The notes under the pieces were generated by a model. That model was not told where the DNA came from and made no database searches. It saw nothing but the letters and a program-made list of their open reading frames with translations. Source: Anisakis pegreffii (lineage: Eukaryota; Nematoda; Chromadorea; Rhabditida; Anisakidae). Taken from it: a DNA stretch of 64,000 nucleotides. Where the stretch lies: the NCBI GenBank assembly GCA_035041965.1, contig JAPYMA010000093.1, forward strand, positions 248,001 through 312,000. Reading direction: 5' to 3'. The translations under genes and the position numbers were made by a program. Shown here one piece after another: positions 39,120-51,924 of the stretch. How positions within the stretch are numbered: the stretch's first letter is position 1; each line of letters opens with the position of its first letter.

Positions 39120-40715
39120 GCAAGATCAACATAAACATCCAAAAATATGAAATTGGATTAGGCGAAGTGAAAAGTGAAGGAAACTCTGAAACTAAAACGT
39201 TAAACGAGATCGTTTTTTGAGGTTAACAGTGGTGAACAAGCAGAAGGATGAGGTGAGCAAATGAGTTGTTTAGCCAGTTATTTATTAGTTGAATGACTGA
39301 TTGGTTGCTTGGTTGTAGGTAGTGTGCTTCGCAGAAGAAGTAAAACCACGCCTGACATCGTTTTGTCCTCATCGTTCAGAGCAACAACATTCAGAGCTGT
39401 CAAAAGAACATGAAGGAATAAGATTGTATTGGATGAACGAACGACGCACAGAAATAATGTGAAAACTTGTAGAAGAGGTTTCTGTGACTGAATGCAAAGC
39501 AAACGCAAATGATGTCTGGGTGGAGTGCACTGTGAAGCAGAGCATCGAATCGGCATCGATGTGGAAAAATTATGTTAATCTTTTTTTTGTGCTCTCATTT
39601 GGTTTTACGTTACTTGGCTAACTTCGGCCTATAGCTCGTCCGTCTAGTTGGCAGCCTTGCAAAACTTTTCGCTATCCTAGAGTTAGATGATTAGTTCAGT
39701 TATTAAACTGCCTGCTGCTTTTGTTGCAAGCAATGAAACCAGTCGTCTCCCAGTATTCTTTAATTCCAATGTTTTTCACATGTGTTTTCAGCAATATTCT
39801 TCTCATGCTCTCTTCAGATCGTTTCTTTACTATAGATTAGTGCTACAAGAAAATCTCAAAATTGCACTCAAAATAAAATGAATTTGAGATATTGGTAATT
39901 CTATTGATGGTGTTTTTCACTTACAATTAGAGAAATATCCAAACTCTTAGAAATGCTGTAAATGATGGAACATGAATCAATCTTTAGGCGACGATTCCGT
40001 GGTGGTATGAAACGGAAATTTGCTCGATCGTAGAATTTCACGCAGCAGTTCTTTAAAACAATAATCCGAGATCGATTTGAAGCCAGGCGAGTGAATGGAA
40101 AGGGGATAGTGAGAAAAAGAAATGGACCACACTAAGACTGAACAACCAAAATCACGAATCACAAAAATGCAAGAAAACATTGATAATCATTCAGCAAGAA
40201 ACTCAATTTCATGCCAGCGCTCATGAATTATTCATCTTTTATATGTGGTACATTTGGATTTAGATGGCAAACAGAGTGAGTTCGGTGGAATAAACCAGGA
40301 GAAACACTCGCGAAATATACAGCAAAATCACTTCATTTCTGCGGTTGGCACTATAGATTGTCAGAGAAAAATTCGCTTTTTCTTTTTGAAAGTCGATCGC
40401 TCAGTACTGTGTTTTGGGGATGTTGAAGATGTTCGATGTGCATGAAGATGACGAGCTAATTCACTCATCGAGCTATTTCACTCGTTTGATCAACATCCTT
40501 CAGGCAATTCTTTCCCCTACAAATCTCACATATCCTGTCTGATTATTATCGTATTTTTTGGTGAAGTCCTGAAATAAGTACAAAAACAGCAAGAGATGCA
40601 CAAGATTTCCTAGCAGATTCAACTACATGACGACATCACGATGGAACGCGTAAGACATTTATCGACCGCTCATGACTCAAGATTTATCGAGATTCTCATA
40701 ATTTTAGTCCATACT

Positions 40716-40912
40716 AATATTCGTTGCGACATTTGAATTTGAAAAAATATCAAGCATCATTTTTAGTTGTTGATTGAACCGAAAGTTACCGGAGTTCTGC
40801 ATAAAATGACTGAATTTGCGACCGATATCGAAAATCGCTAATGAAACGAGTCGCAAAGGAAACCGATCTGAGGAAAGGAAATGATTCCATCAATGAATAA
40901 TACGCTTGAAGC
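40716..40912 (+). repeat. Dispersed duplication, copy 2 (partner 38928-39119)
   Basis: Second copy of the same block, ending at AATAATACGCTTGAAGC. Divergence looks like that of the 11.2/11.9-kb pair. Confidence 0.8.
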
Positions 40913-43643
40913 GATTCCATCGTAATTTCTGAGACATCAAAATGGCAGTCCTATCTTACTATTAGTAGTTGAGTAAAGGGAGAGTACGGTCAGCTCGTGG
41001 ATAATTGTCGATGTTTTAACATCGTTGGATAGGTAGGTAATTGAACCGAAGGCAAAATTGCAAGCAGCAATTATGTGATGATGCGAGGCAATTTCGTTTG
41101 TTGTCCAGACGATGTGATCATTTCAATTGACTTTGAAACGGAAGAATCGCTCGTTACTAACAGCTGATTAACGAAAACAAAGATCCTCCAACGCATCCAC
41201 TGAACAGCCATCATATGTGATAATGTCAACAACCAAAGATCATTCTCAAAACAATAACAACCAATCGAGTGGCATTGAAATACCCTTCATCCGAAAATTA
41301 AAGTTAATATTAGAGGTTGAGATGAGATATAAAGTGGTTGTTATGTTCTTGTGATCCGTTTTCCGCATTCAGCATCTGGCAGGCCACAATTCCGTCCCTT
41401 CAACAATATACGCGACAGTGAATCCGACAGTAAATCCTAGCCTTTGACACTCTATCAATTCTTGCCACCAGATCAAAAAGATCAGGAAACTGATCAATAG
41501 ATTAAGAAATTTCGGGATCTTCTTCGATGAAAACTTGCGTCATGCAAGCTAAACAACAACAACAATCACTAGCTGCAAGGTAGAGCATTAGATGTGATAG
41601 CCGGGAGTGAATCATGCAGAAAGGCATGAAATGACTGAGCAAAGGATGGAATACCTCAAATCATAGGAATTTTCCAGCTCTTTGAATTAAAAATGCTTAT
41701 TCTATTTTTAACAAGTAATAAATCAAGTGAGACAAAGAGCAGTATATGTAAATACATGAATTGAGACGAAACAAAGAATCGCATGATCGAAGGTTGAAGA
41801 ATTATTTGAAATTATTCATTCACGAAGAAACACCATCAGATGAGCTGAGACGTACGTCTCGAAGGAATGACTGATGATAGAATGACGAATATCCAAACTG
41901 AGTGACGGATTAAATGATACATTCGCGGAGCTAGGAAATAAAAAATTGTTCGTTATCCATCGGAATGTAGCTCGGATAAACTGAATTCAATGAACTTATT
42001 GTTGCCCTGTAATCACTACATTAAAGAACTCCATGGAAACAAGCGCAAACATCCGCAAACATGCAGAAAGGCGAGTCAATGAGTCACATTCAATCAACCT
42101 GAAACCTCCCTTAAAATGTTCGTCATAATGCCACGTTCATCTAGCCGAACTAAAGCTGAGATAAGGCTCATTCTGGACGAATTTCAGAAAAAGCTCGATA
42201 TAAATTGAATGAACAATCATCTATAAATGATAGGTGATCGATAGTTCGGAATATGTTGCGCTTCTTCGATTCGCCATGGTTAAATGTACAGTACCAACGT
42301 TCAGCAGCAATTCATACTCACTCTTAACCGATAGTCATAGAATTCATCTCCCTCTAGATCCTCAGTGAAACACTCATTAGCAGAATGAATATCATGATGA
42401 TTGCGATCAAGAACAATATATTCATTCGAATTACTCGCATTCGATACTCCAAACAAAAATCTCTAGATGGTAGCATCGAATGAATAGTTGCTGTCGTATT
42501 ATTGCATGTCAGTGCGTGTGATCACTCAAGTGCGAGCAAACAACAAGGAAATTTGAGGAGACCATTTCTACAATTCTAGTTATGCAAGCAACGTAAACTC
42601 GTCAGCGAAAACTACTTCAAGACGCTTCAATTCCCCAGCAAGCAATGACCGATCGAGCTTTTTGATGTAATCTGAAATGAGAATTTGAACAAATCGTCCA
42701 AAATGAACACAAGAAATTTGAGAAAATGGTGATTAGAAATGACTACTCGGTCACTATAATCACTTGATAGCGTATAATTTGTCGTTCACGAACTAACAAT
42801 TTTCATGATGATAATACATGGAAAATGACGAGAGGTATACTGGAGAAATTACGCGCATGATGGGTGCATGTGTGTGTGTGCATGATTAAAACTCTTACAC
42901 ATGAGCAATAATTGATGGTCACAAAAAATGGACGACTTCTTCAAAAATGTAATTACATAAATAAAGTATAAACGTTAACAAAAGAGTTGCTGTTAAGCGG
43001 AAAAATCCATCAAGCAATTTCATTGTTCATTTTTACGGCTAGTTATGGAACATCCGCTCTCGTATTCATAAAATCCATCGTGTTATTCCGCAACACTTGA
43101 GTTCGCTATTCACTTGACTTGTAACTAATGGTTCACTTGTTCATTCATTTCGTACGGATCCTGAGCGAATTTGCTAATGAAAAGGAAATGAGAGTTTTGT
43201 GGAGCTGCTAAACCAAGCGTAATTTTCACTCATTTGACAGGCAGGAATATACGAATAAGCAAAGGGATAAATAAGTACGATGTATTGGCCAGATGCTTTG
43301 GATATGAGAGATCCGATGATTAAATTCAATGAGATTCTTGCAAGTGCTGAATAACCAAACGACATCCATAAGGTTAGAGACATCGTTGGATAGTGTGATG
43401 GTTCCGTCTTTGTGCTATTGGTTATGAATTATGGATGTGAAGTTACCAAATTTTAATCATGCTTGTCAGCGAAGCACTCCTTCCAAACGTTCGTCATGTC
43501 ACACATTCATTTGATTCATTTCATTCATCTGACAGGAAATATGTACCTTTTCATGTGAATCATATAGATGTTCATTGCAATAAATTGAAGTTTAGCATGT
43601 CCTCTCGGCATTAAAAGTTCACAACCAGCATCGTTTTGCATAC

Positions 43644-43755
43644 CTGGAGACGAAGCTTCGGCAAGAAACATCCACCTACCAAGCAAATTAGTTGCATTTT
43701 GCTCCGCCACCTCTTGCCACAGCTCGACCGTAGCTTTTTTCGCGCATTAGACTTA
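43644..43755 (-). CDS. Short exon after the 45.0-kb exon; frame uncertain at an A6 run
   Basis: The acceptor is GTCATTAG/T and the donor CTCCAG/GTATGC. The start phase fits the exon at 44920-45112, giving a junction reading SYKSNARKK. Two continuations are open. The sequence as given reads a basic, Cys-rich peptide (LRSSCGKRWRSKM) and ends in phase 0. One extra A in the A6 run would instead give a far more protein-like acidic helix (ATVELWQEVAEQNATNLL, then LAEASSP) ending in phase 1, the phase shared by most donors here. I favour the second reading and a base missing from the assembly, but cannot prove it. No family is recognised. Confidence 0.5.
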
Positions 43756-44919
43756 CTAATGACAGAATTGTTTAAAAATGTCACAATAAGGTCACACACG
43801 CAAATCAAACGATCAAACAACAACTCATTATTTGGAGTAATTTAGAGATTTTGACTAATTTATTAGCACTCGATCGTCTTATATCTATTTGTCGCATTGC
43901 ATCTGCATTTGATGAATTGCAGTTATTAATGAGAAGACATATAAGAAATCAATGCTGACAAGAACATGTGAAATATTTTATTTGTATGTTCATTGAGGGC
44001 ATCCACGTGTAAAACAGATGAGTGAACGACTAACTGCTTTGTCCCAACGGGACTAGAGGCAAGTGTTTTTGAAAACGGAACATGAAACTTGTAAGCCAGG
44101 TGGCAGCACCAACAACTTTCACTTAAATGAACATAATAGAATCCCGTGATTTTCAGTGAATCAAACAGATAAAACAACTATCTAGTATGGTTTTAATCAA
44201 ATATCACAGATGTTTGATCATGATAATTCCATATCAAGTGAAATTACATGAGGAATTTTAAAAATATCGAATGAAATTACTGACAATGAGTGTTTGATCT
44301 TTTGATCTTTTGATCAAATTTGTTCATAACCATAAACTGATTCATAGCATTCATATCCGTTCATATTATCCATATCCTTTCTCAAAATCCATTTCTATCC
44401 GCATCCGTTACACTTTATTTCATTTTAAATACTACGACGACCTGTCACAACGTCATTGCCATAAATAATTTTGCCTATTCATAATGGACAATGAATCTAC
44501 GCAAAACATCCATTCTGACGTACTCATTTGCGCATGAAATGTTCCATTGAATACTCTTAAAATTATTTGCGTCATGTACTGTCACCAACTGGAACCTTAA
44601 TTTTGCAAATGCAATCAAGCTTACGTTTGAAAAATCCTATGATGACAAATTAATCACAAACGTCTTTGGTTTACTACTTAATTCATGGTCAGGTCCAGAA
44701 TGTATCCGTAAACGTTGCTGTCTGTTGACAATCAACAAACAAATTCACAAACGATAAGAGCATCTCATTCTCGTCAGTTCTCTTAATTAGAATATCAGTA
44801 AAATGAACTGCAAACGGTGTGAATCGCAAGCAACTGGATGAGGCTTCCACTCAATAATTTCGAAGCGAATACCGAACTAAATACCACCTTTCAATCGGTT
44901 AGGCATTTGTTTCATTTAC

Positions 44920-45112
44920 TAAGAATGAGCATATGAGGAGCGCGTAAAGACTATTTGCAAACAATCAGCCACGGATTTCATATCACTCAAGCGGATTTCT
45001 CTAACGTCAGCAAGCTGAAGTTCAAATTCGTCATCTGCTCGAATTTCATATGATACGATAGGATGGCGATGATAAAGGTGAATGCAGTTGGTGTTCAATG
45101 AGCCAGCCATCT
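44920..45112 (-). CDS. Exon encoding a possibly folded segment, unidentified
   Basis: The acceptor AATAGCAG/AG leaves two bases that complete the phase-1 codon from the exon at 45956-46150. The donor TTCTTA/GTAAAT ends it in phase 2 and removes an apparent TAG. The 64 residues have low Ser content and alternate charged and hydrophobic positions (FELQLADVREIRLSD, then MKSVADCLQIVFTRSS). This suggests beta strands as in a PH-like or other small beta domain. That is only a resemblance in pattern; no signature residue was identified. G+C is only slightly above background, so confidence rests on the splice sites and on phase agreement on both sides. Confidence 0.5.
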
Positions 45113-45955
45113 CTGCTATTTGACAAATGGATCAAAACTGTTCGCATTATTCGATGACGATGATGCAGTACCAATTGGAAATGGTTTCCGATGAAAATTC
45201 AAAATCAAACAATCGCTTTGAATGTTAACGTGCATTTATGATCATTCGAAGAAGTGAATGATGTCATTTTTAAAAGCGTATAGGTATAATCCGAAGTTAT
45301 TAGAATCTATCACGCAAAAGAAGCTCTTAACTTCAAGCATAGATAAGAAATATCAACGATTGAGATCGTCCCTCTGATAGCTCGCGATTATCATGATCAT
45401 GTTTCTTTCCCGTGTATTTGGGTGAGACATTAGTCAGACACGAGGAAGAAGACTAGCAGTGACCAGGAAGCCGTTCAGTGAAAACCCTTTCATACCAAAA
45501 CACCCGTTATTGAAACTTATTTTTTGATAATTTCAAGGAAAAACAAAAATTCTTTCGGATCTAAGCATACAAAACTGAGCTTTATGCGGATTTTCGGAAG
45601 CTGAAGAAGAAATTTCTGTCGGTGCAATTTTGATCAATGAAAAATATCAATGACGAAAATATCAATGAGAATCGCTCGCTTGCAGTATCAAATGCATCAG
45701 TCAACGACATCGCCGCAATCAACAGCAGCTAAGAGATCGCTTGGTAAAGTGAAATATTTGAATCTGTTGAACATGTAACAAAAACTTTTTTGTATTATCC
45801 ATGAAAGTAGCCAAACAAAAAGATAAAACATCACTGAATGTTAAAGCACCTGAAAATCTGAAAAAGCCAAGAAAAGGAACGAAAACAACGCGAGTTGAAA
45901 TCAACCAAATCCTGAAATCAACAGCAAATGCATAACATTGATTCCATTCACTCAC

Positions 45956-46150
45956 TCATCATTTCATCGTCGGATTCATCGTCGGCGTATCGCGCATCCT
46001 CGAAACACGACTCAGGATCCGACTGCATGCTACCGGCCACCGATGGACTGGTTCGTCCCGAACTAGCACCGCCACCACCGCTGATCTTATCGTTGGGCAC
46101 TCGCAGAAACTGCTGAATCAACTCCTGACGTGGAGCTAACTGCACTCGAC
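45956..46150 (-). CDS. Exon with Gly/Ser linker and acidic end
   Basis: The acceptor is CCGTTCAG/GT and the donor GATGA/GTGAGTG, the best donor in the window. The exon enters with two bases completing a Gly codon from 50406-50636 and leaves in phase 1. It encodes a short helical-looking stretch (APRQELIQQFLRVPND), a Gly/Ser linker (ISGGGGASSGRTSPSVAGS), and an acidic end (PESCFEDARYADDESDDEMM). Third-position G/C preference is evident. A second GT six bases downstream offers an alternative donor. Function unknown. Confidence 0.65.
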
Positions 46151-49100
46151 CTGAACGGCATTTAAATTCGTCTATTCGTTCCGAGCAAGCAGTAAAATGA
46201 TTTTCACTCACGCTGTTAGACACAAATTCATGTGCGCGAAGGAAACTCGCTGGAAAACTTGAAGTATGGTTGAATGTCATTGATTTTAATTTATTTTCAT
46301 CGAACAAGTGTGCTCACATTTTATTAGCTATGCATTTTTTTAAAAGTTGCATTCGTTCATTCTAATACGCGACAAGCTCACAATGAGAAAAATACACGCA
46401 GTTATTTGTGAGACATGAGCAATTTGAACAGTTTTGTTCGTACTAATTGAAACCATTGTTCAACCGCCTATGATGATGACATGATATCATCACACTGAAA
46501 TCCAGCCCTAGAATCTTCTTTGATGCTTTACATCACTGTCCCAAATATGAATCAATATATTCGACGGAAAAGTTTGAAGACTGACAAGAGTGCGATAATG
46601 CATTTGTGTTTCTTATTTCAATAAACTTAATGCACATTATCCGTGAACATGAAACACTTTCTTCGTAAAGAATTACCACATGCTTTGTGATCAACAAACA
46701 CGCTCGTTGATCAACTGCACTCATGATGTCAGTTTTTTAGTCTGAGTCTGAGTTTTTTCGTGTTATAGCGATTAAGCAAAAATGTTCACTTTCAGATCAG
46801 AAACCATGTCTAGCGGAAACTAAGCTGATTTTGAAAGCTTATTTGTTGAATATCAGAGCAATTTTTCGGCAAAAAGTTAGATTTCATATCATTTCGTGAA
46901 ATGACGTTATTCCACGCATACGATTAATGAGCTGCAGATCAGTTTTTTGACAAGCATCTACTCAAGAAGCTCCGAAAGAAGTTAGGCGCTTGCTTGCAAA
47001 TGCAATCAAAGTTTTATCTTCATTAGCCGAATTGAACGCAGTAATCAACGAGAGCAAAAGTTGTGATGATAGCTCAAGAGGCGCTAAAGTTGAGTTGGTT
47101 GTGAACGATTTTGAGACCCTTGAGAATTCAAGCCTATGCGCTTAATCTGTATACATCTTGTATCTCCCAGAAGAACTGGCCAGGCAGAGGATAATATGGA
47201 TGCAATTGTTGAGTGTGATACCACCCTCACCAAGCAATTTGTTTCACCATTGAAATGTCAGTCTGTCAGTTCCAGAGGGAACGCAAACGAACGATCCATT
47301 TCGCTGAAGTGAAAATCGATGAGCATCTCCATTCATTCATAAGTGCATAATCAAGCAAATAAGAAGCAGTTTTGCCCTGATATCAAAACATTTTGGTGGA
47401 AACACTCGGCGAATTTGAGAAGGGAACCGGACTGCACACGATTCAGATTCCTCAGTTGTTTCATTTTCAATGAACACTTATTAAATATAAGCAGAAAATT
47501 TGATGGACGGTTCAGATGCATTCTTTAGAGAGATTCTGAATATGCGCCTGGTTATTAAGTTAGGAGCTGACAAGCGTGTAACTTGTGATTCCCATCCATA
47601 TCAATATTCCTAACCCGTTTATTGACCTTAAATATTGAAAGCAGCAGTGGAAAAGCCCACAAGACCATGACTAAATGTTTGACCTAAACGTTTGACCACC
47701 TTGAGCCCAAAGTGTGGTTCAAATATGGAATATGAAATGAACAAAATAAAAAAAGAACTGGGAGGTAATGATTCGATCAGAAGAAATAGAGATGAGCGAA
47801 TCTAGAATCCGTACGAAGTGCTGATAGCAAGACTGAGAGTGGATAGCATCCGGGTGACACGAGAAGATCTGGCATTTGGATGGAAAGTTGTCGTGAACGA
47901 ATAAGATTTCGTCAACACGAAACCGCAAAAACAAAGCAGATTATTCGTAATCAGATAGACAACGACGCTCAACTCATCCACTTTCAGCCATTCCAATGCA
48001 CAAATTCAATTGGCCTTCGTAAAGGGACATTAAAAAAAAGAATCACAAGCGAGAGAATTTACGATGGAGAAAAATCGTTCGCGTTTTTTGAGATAGCTCA
48101 TGAAACTAATTCCAAAAAGTGACTCGCTTTACCAGTAGCCGTAAGTAAGAATGATTCGAAATAGCATTCATAACTCAAAAGTCCGAAATCATCACAGAAG
48201 TCCCCAATAAGTCTTCTCAAGAGGAATGTTATTGGTTCGAGAGTGCATATTGTATGACTGAGAAGAAGGTGAAAAGTAAGGCAATGCAATAAGGAATTAA
48301 GATTGTCTCCAATCAATTACTATTGAACGACAGAATATGATCAAAATTTATTAGCGATCAGTGCTTCACATTTCGTGAGTGTCAAAGCGCTCACTGATTT
48401 CATCATCCCCCGACTGACGAATTAACTGGAAAAAAAGTTTAGCAATAATTACGATAACTGTTGCAATTTGGAAGAAAACATTCCTTTCCTTTGATGCAAG
48501 ATTAAGTAAATAGAAGGCTTAGGAATTAATAAATTTTGGATGAACTGAACGCATTTTGAGTAAACACAAAGACGTTGAAGCTATGAAGCTATGAATAAGG
48601 CAATCTCAAACGATTCTGATCACATTCTAAGATTTACCCAAGAGTTTGGAGTTACCCAATGACCTCTGATTTACCCGCAGGTTGTCGGATACGTCAATTA
48701 TTCGTATGCTAGGTAGAGCATCTGAGTCTGAGGATATCTGAATTTGAGGATATCTGAATCTGGAAAGTAAAGCTCAACATCGCAGGAGGTTTCGCGGCGA
48801 TTTTAGAAAGCAAACAGCTTAGCTCGTTTATCTTCAAAACAAACACACCTTTGACTAAAGAGGCTCAACGGAATTTATCATTCAAATATGAATCACTGTT
48901 TTTCATTGACTATTAAGGTGAGCACGAATATGAGCGGATGAAGTCTTTCGAACGAACACATCATCAAACGTACGATAGATAAAATGCAAATTCTCACGGG
49001 GCCATTACGATGATTCGGATGGAGAGGGATTCCGCGAAATATGAGCTCTCAACATCAAATGCACTCGAAGGCAGCTGAACGTCAAGAATTTTACGTGAAT

Positions 49101-50405
49101 TTTTAAAAAATTGGTGGTCTCGAAGAATATTTGAAGCTGATTTGTTCCTAGTCATCGATTCGTTTCAGATCAAATGTTGATTTGACGAGAACATTTCCTT
49201 CCATGCAACTATCAATGGCGAATCTAGTCACAGCTGTTATATCGCACCGAATTCTACTCTTGTGCAGTCAGATTATTCAGTATATCATATTTCATATTTT
49301 AACAATCAACTGCAGTGTTATCTTAATATAAACCAGGTGATTCTCACTTCCACAATTCATAGCGGGATGATTTGTTTTGATTTTTAGAATTCACTTTAGA
49401 GTGGGAGAAGCGAATGAAATTGGACAGTCTGGCTGGAAAATTTGAACATTTCAATTGTATCGACATGAAGTTGCGTCTCATCTTCGTTCCATGTTACGAA
49501 CTCTCATCTCAAACGCAATCTTCAATGCTCTGGATTCGCAACGTTCATCGACTCGGAATTTTTGAAGTATTGTTGAAAGTTGGCCACATTCAAATACTCA
49601 GCGCTATTTCAATCTGACTTTTTCGTGCAAATTGATTGGATTTGATTGACGCATTTGATGAGGTGAAAAAGAAGCACCAAAAAAAAGAGGACGCAATCTG
49701 TCTCTACTATACAGGACGCATCGAATTTAGTCATCATTGTATGAACCACACTTTTTTATTCGCTACTTCAATGAGTTTGTTCAATTTGGTGAGGGAGTAT
49801 ATCCGCTTCATTCGTCTAATTGAGTTTACTGATCGCAAGTGCATCTTTTTAGATGGTAATTTTGTGTGCGCTCTGAAGCATAAGGGAACATGGATGTAAT
49901 CTGATACAACAGAGATGTTTTTAGATGCTTTGCAGTGTATTAACAGCAACAATAGCAAAAACACGATCGAACAAAACATCAGATGACTGACATCATATCA
50001 GGAAATGATAACATTGTAACGAGATGTGAAATCGATACGGCATATTTTTGATCAAATTTATTTGTATTTGACTGATCACTCTGAGACTAGCGATAAGAGG
50101 TTGATCGAACTAGAAAGCGTACGATTATTCTAGAAGTAAAATGACTTGGTAGCTGGCTCGAAAGACCACTACCGAAATGAAAAGAGAATATGAACTCATT
50201 GTCAGGATTACTTGAGTCTAAATCCTATTTTGAATCCGCGACAAAATGCAGAAAACAGTCTCATCCAGTTCGGTCAATTAACATATTCACTGTTGCAAAT
50301 TTTGGCTGCCCTTATGCGCTCAAACACACTTGAATGATCATTTAATAGTGAGATATTGAGGACGCATGAGATATTCGGATATTGCAAACAATATGAAGTG
50401 GCTAC
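46151..50405 (-). other. Intron of about 4.25 kb between phased exons
   Basis: Bounded by donor GACGAG/GTAGCC at its right edge and acceptor CCGTTCAG at its left edge, which join in phase. I see no gene or recognisable element inside. Confidence 0.55.
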
Positions 50406-50636
50406 CTCGTCTCCTGGCCGGCTCAGTTCCATGACGTCTCAGATTCCTCTCGCGGCTCGGTTGACCATCTGCAACCGTATTGCTCATCGCTGTTGTGCTG
50501 TTAATACTCAAGCGCTTGGGTCGCTCAAGTGCTGGCAATAGATAGGTACCACTGGTTTTATGGGCACTTCCACCAATAACCGCGTACGATTGCCGGTCTG
50601 AATCGTAGGATTGCGACGTATGACTTGGAATATCAT
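50406..50636 (-). CDS. Ser/Arg-rich exon, unidentified
   Basis: The acceptor AAATTTCCAG/AT is preceded by a pyrimidine-rich tract; the donor is GACGAG/GTAGCC. Two bases at the start plus 76 codons plus one base give phases that match the exon on each side. The peptide begins DDIPSHTSQSYDSDRQSY and continues through a Gly/Ser patch and YLLPALERPKRLSINST to an Arg-rich end (RRHGTEPARRR). G+C is high for the region. It reads as a disordered phosphorylatable segment like the other exons. A second frame is open for the first part of the exon but gives a less natural peptide. Confidence 0.65.
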
Positions 50637-51066
50637 CTGGAAATTTTCTTCTTGAAATATGCTTTTTTTAAAAGTATCACTCATTTGAGTATTTTAATGG
50701 TGTTCATATACTTGTTAAAAGTACACTCATTTGCAATTTTCGGACTTTGTGAAACACAAAGCGTTGAAAAATTAAATATTGACAACGTAGATTGTAGACA
50801 TGATGAAGCCAAGTGGACATTTAGATGACTTGCGTTAACGTCATCCAATGAATTACGAATGTAAAATTTATGATTTTACACCATTAAAATGCTCAAAACG
50901 CCTCATAAATTGAACAGGTTTACACGAAATTCTACGTGAGTGCATTATTCTGCAGACGATTATTCTACTGCAAGAATCTTTGCAATTTGCAATCGCCACG
51001 AATGAAATTTTTGAAGTCCAAATCTTGAGCAGATTCAACATCACAATAAGCGGGAAAGTGGCTCAC

Positions 51067-51196
51067 CTCGATCAGAATTTCGTCCATTCTGTTGGTTGTG
51101 CGGAAGGGTGCGCAAAAATATTGGCGATGGCTGAGTGATTTCGGGATGTTGTGGTGACTGAGCTTTTGTTGAACGGACACCCAGAATGGCAGCGTT
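51067..51196 (-). CDS. Gln/Pro/Ser-rich exon, first of the phased chain
   Basis: A strong acceptor GCACTTTCAG/A and donor GATCGAG/GTGAGC bound a 130-base exon. The frame that joins the next exon in phase (43 codons plus one base) reads STKAQSPQHPEITQPSP and ends NQQNGRNSDR, making Asp at the junction. All three frames are largely open. The alternative ending MDEILIE in phase 0 would not continue the Ser-rich frame of the next exon, so it is less favoured. The intron to the next exon is about 430 bases, the shortest seen here. Confidence 0.55.
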
Positions 51197-51738
51197 CTGA
51201 AAGTGCTAACGAATTTTTAAGTGTTTGTTGTTTGATGTGCATTTGAGATTTTATTTAATCAGCAAATCAAACTCATTACGAGTTTTCACTAATATCACAT
51301 TCTTCCTTCGTTGGCATTCTTCTTTCCGCGCAGCTAACGATAATAGCGTTTGGAATCATCCACATTTGAGACTGCTTACTGATAATTCGGAACAAAATCA
51401 TCTCAATCGAGACAACCTCAGAATCATTTGCTTGTCCGCTTATGCCAATGCTGCCCGATGTCACCAGTATGGCTTAAACACCACGACTGGCAACCGATTG
51501 AACAAGGTGATAATATTCTAGTTCATGGGTGAATATCTCATTATCTGGTAATGCATGGATCCTTGGGAACTCAAATTCATAATCATGCTTTTGAGTCTAA
51601 CGATAAGTTTGCAAGCCACAGTTCTTTGGTCGATAGACATCGTTTTGAAGCTTGAACGATTGTTCCATTTTATGATCATTTTAGGAAACAAATTCTAGTA
51701 TCCTGATCAGAAATTAACCTGATCGATGCTTGAGATAC

Positions 51739-51924
51739 TATCCCAATCGGATATCTGCGATCCAATTGATTGTTTTTCTGCTGTACAAACCTCCATTCAT
51801 TAAGAACTCTTCGTTGGAACGATACAACAGAATCCAATAGTAGTGAAGTATGTGTATCTGAACAGTTCGATTGAATGAAAACGTTCGTTACAGTCGATGG
51901 GTTACGAGTTCTAAAGCGTCGAAC
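51739..51924 (-). CDS. Candidate upstream exon (uncertain)
   Basis: After a good acceptor (GGATTTCAG/G) one frame stays open for 62 codons to a possible donor GGGATA/GTATCT. Both ends are phase 0, which fits the exon at 51067-51196. The peptide is mixed polar (VRRFRTRNPSTVTNV, then SFQRRVLNEWRF). Another donor (ATCAG/GTTAAT) lies about 20 bases further on but breaks phase. There is no G+C rise. Open frames of this length occur by chance in this window, so this is a proposal only. Confidence 0.3.

Larger units (their letters stand above)
21008..43643. other. Very large gap of about 22.6 kb, apparently intronic
   Basis: No minus-strand exon with good splice sites and coding composition was found. 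The contents are the foldback element, the MITE-like element, a dispersed duplication, hairpins and one doubtful plus-strand ORF. A short GC-richer patch near 33600-33640 was inspected without a clear exon. Small exons could have been missed. Confidence 0.45.

Noticed and set aside
43174..43383. Minus-strand hydrophobic frame with a GGTTATTCAG acceptor
   Set aside because: Two frames are open after the acceptor, the donor is weak, and the hydrophobic reading is typical of AT-rich noncoding DNA.
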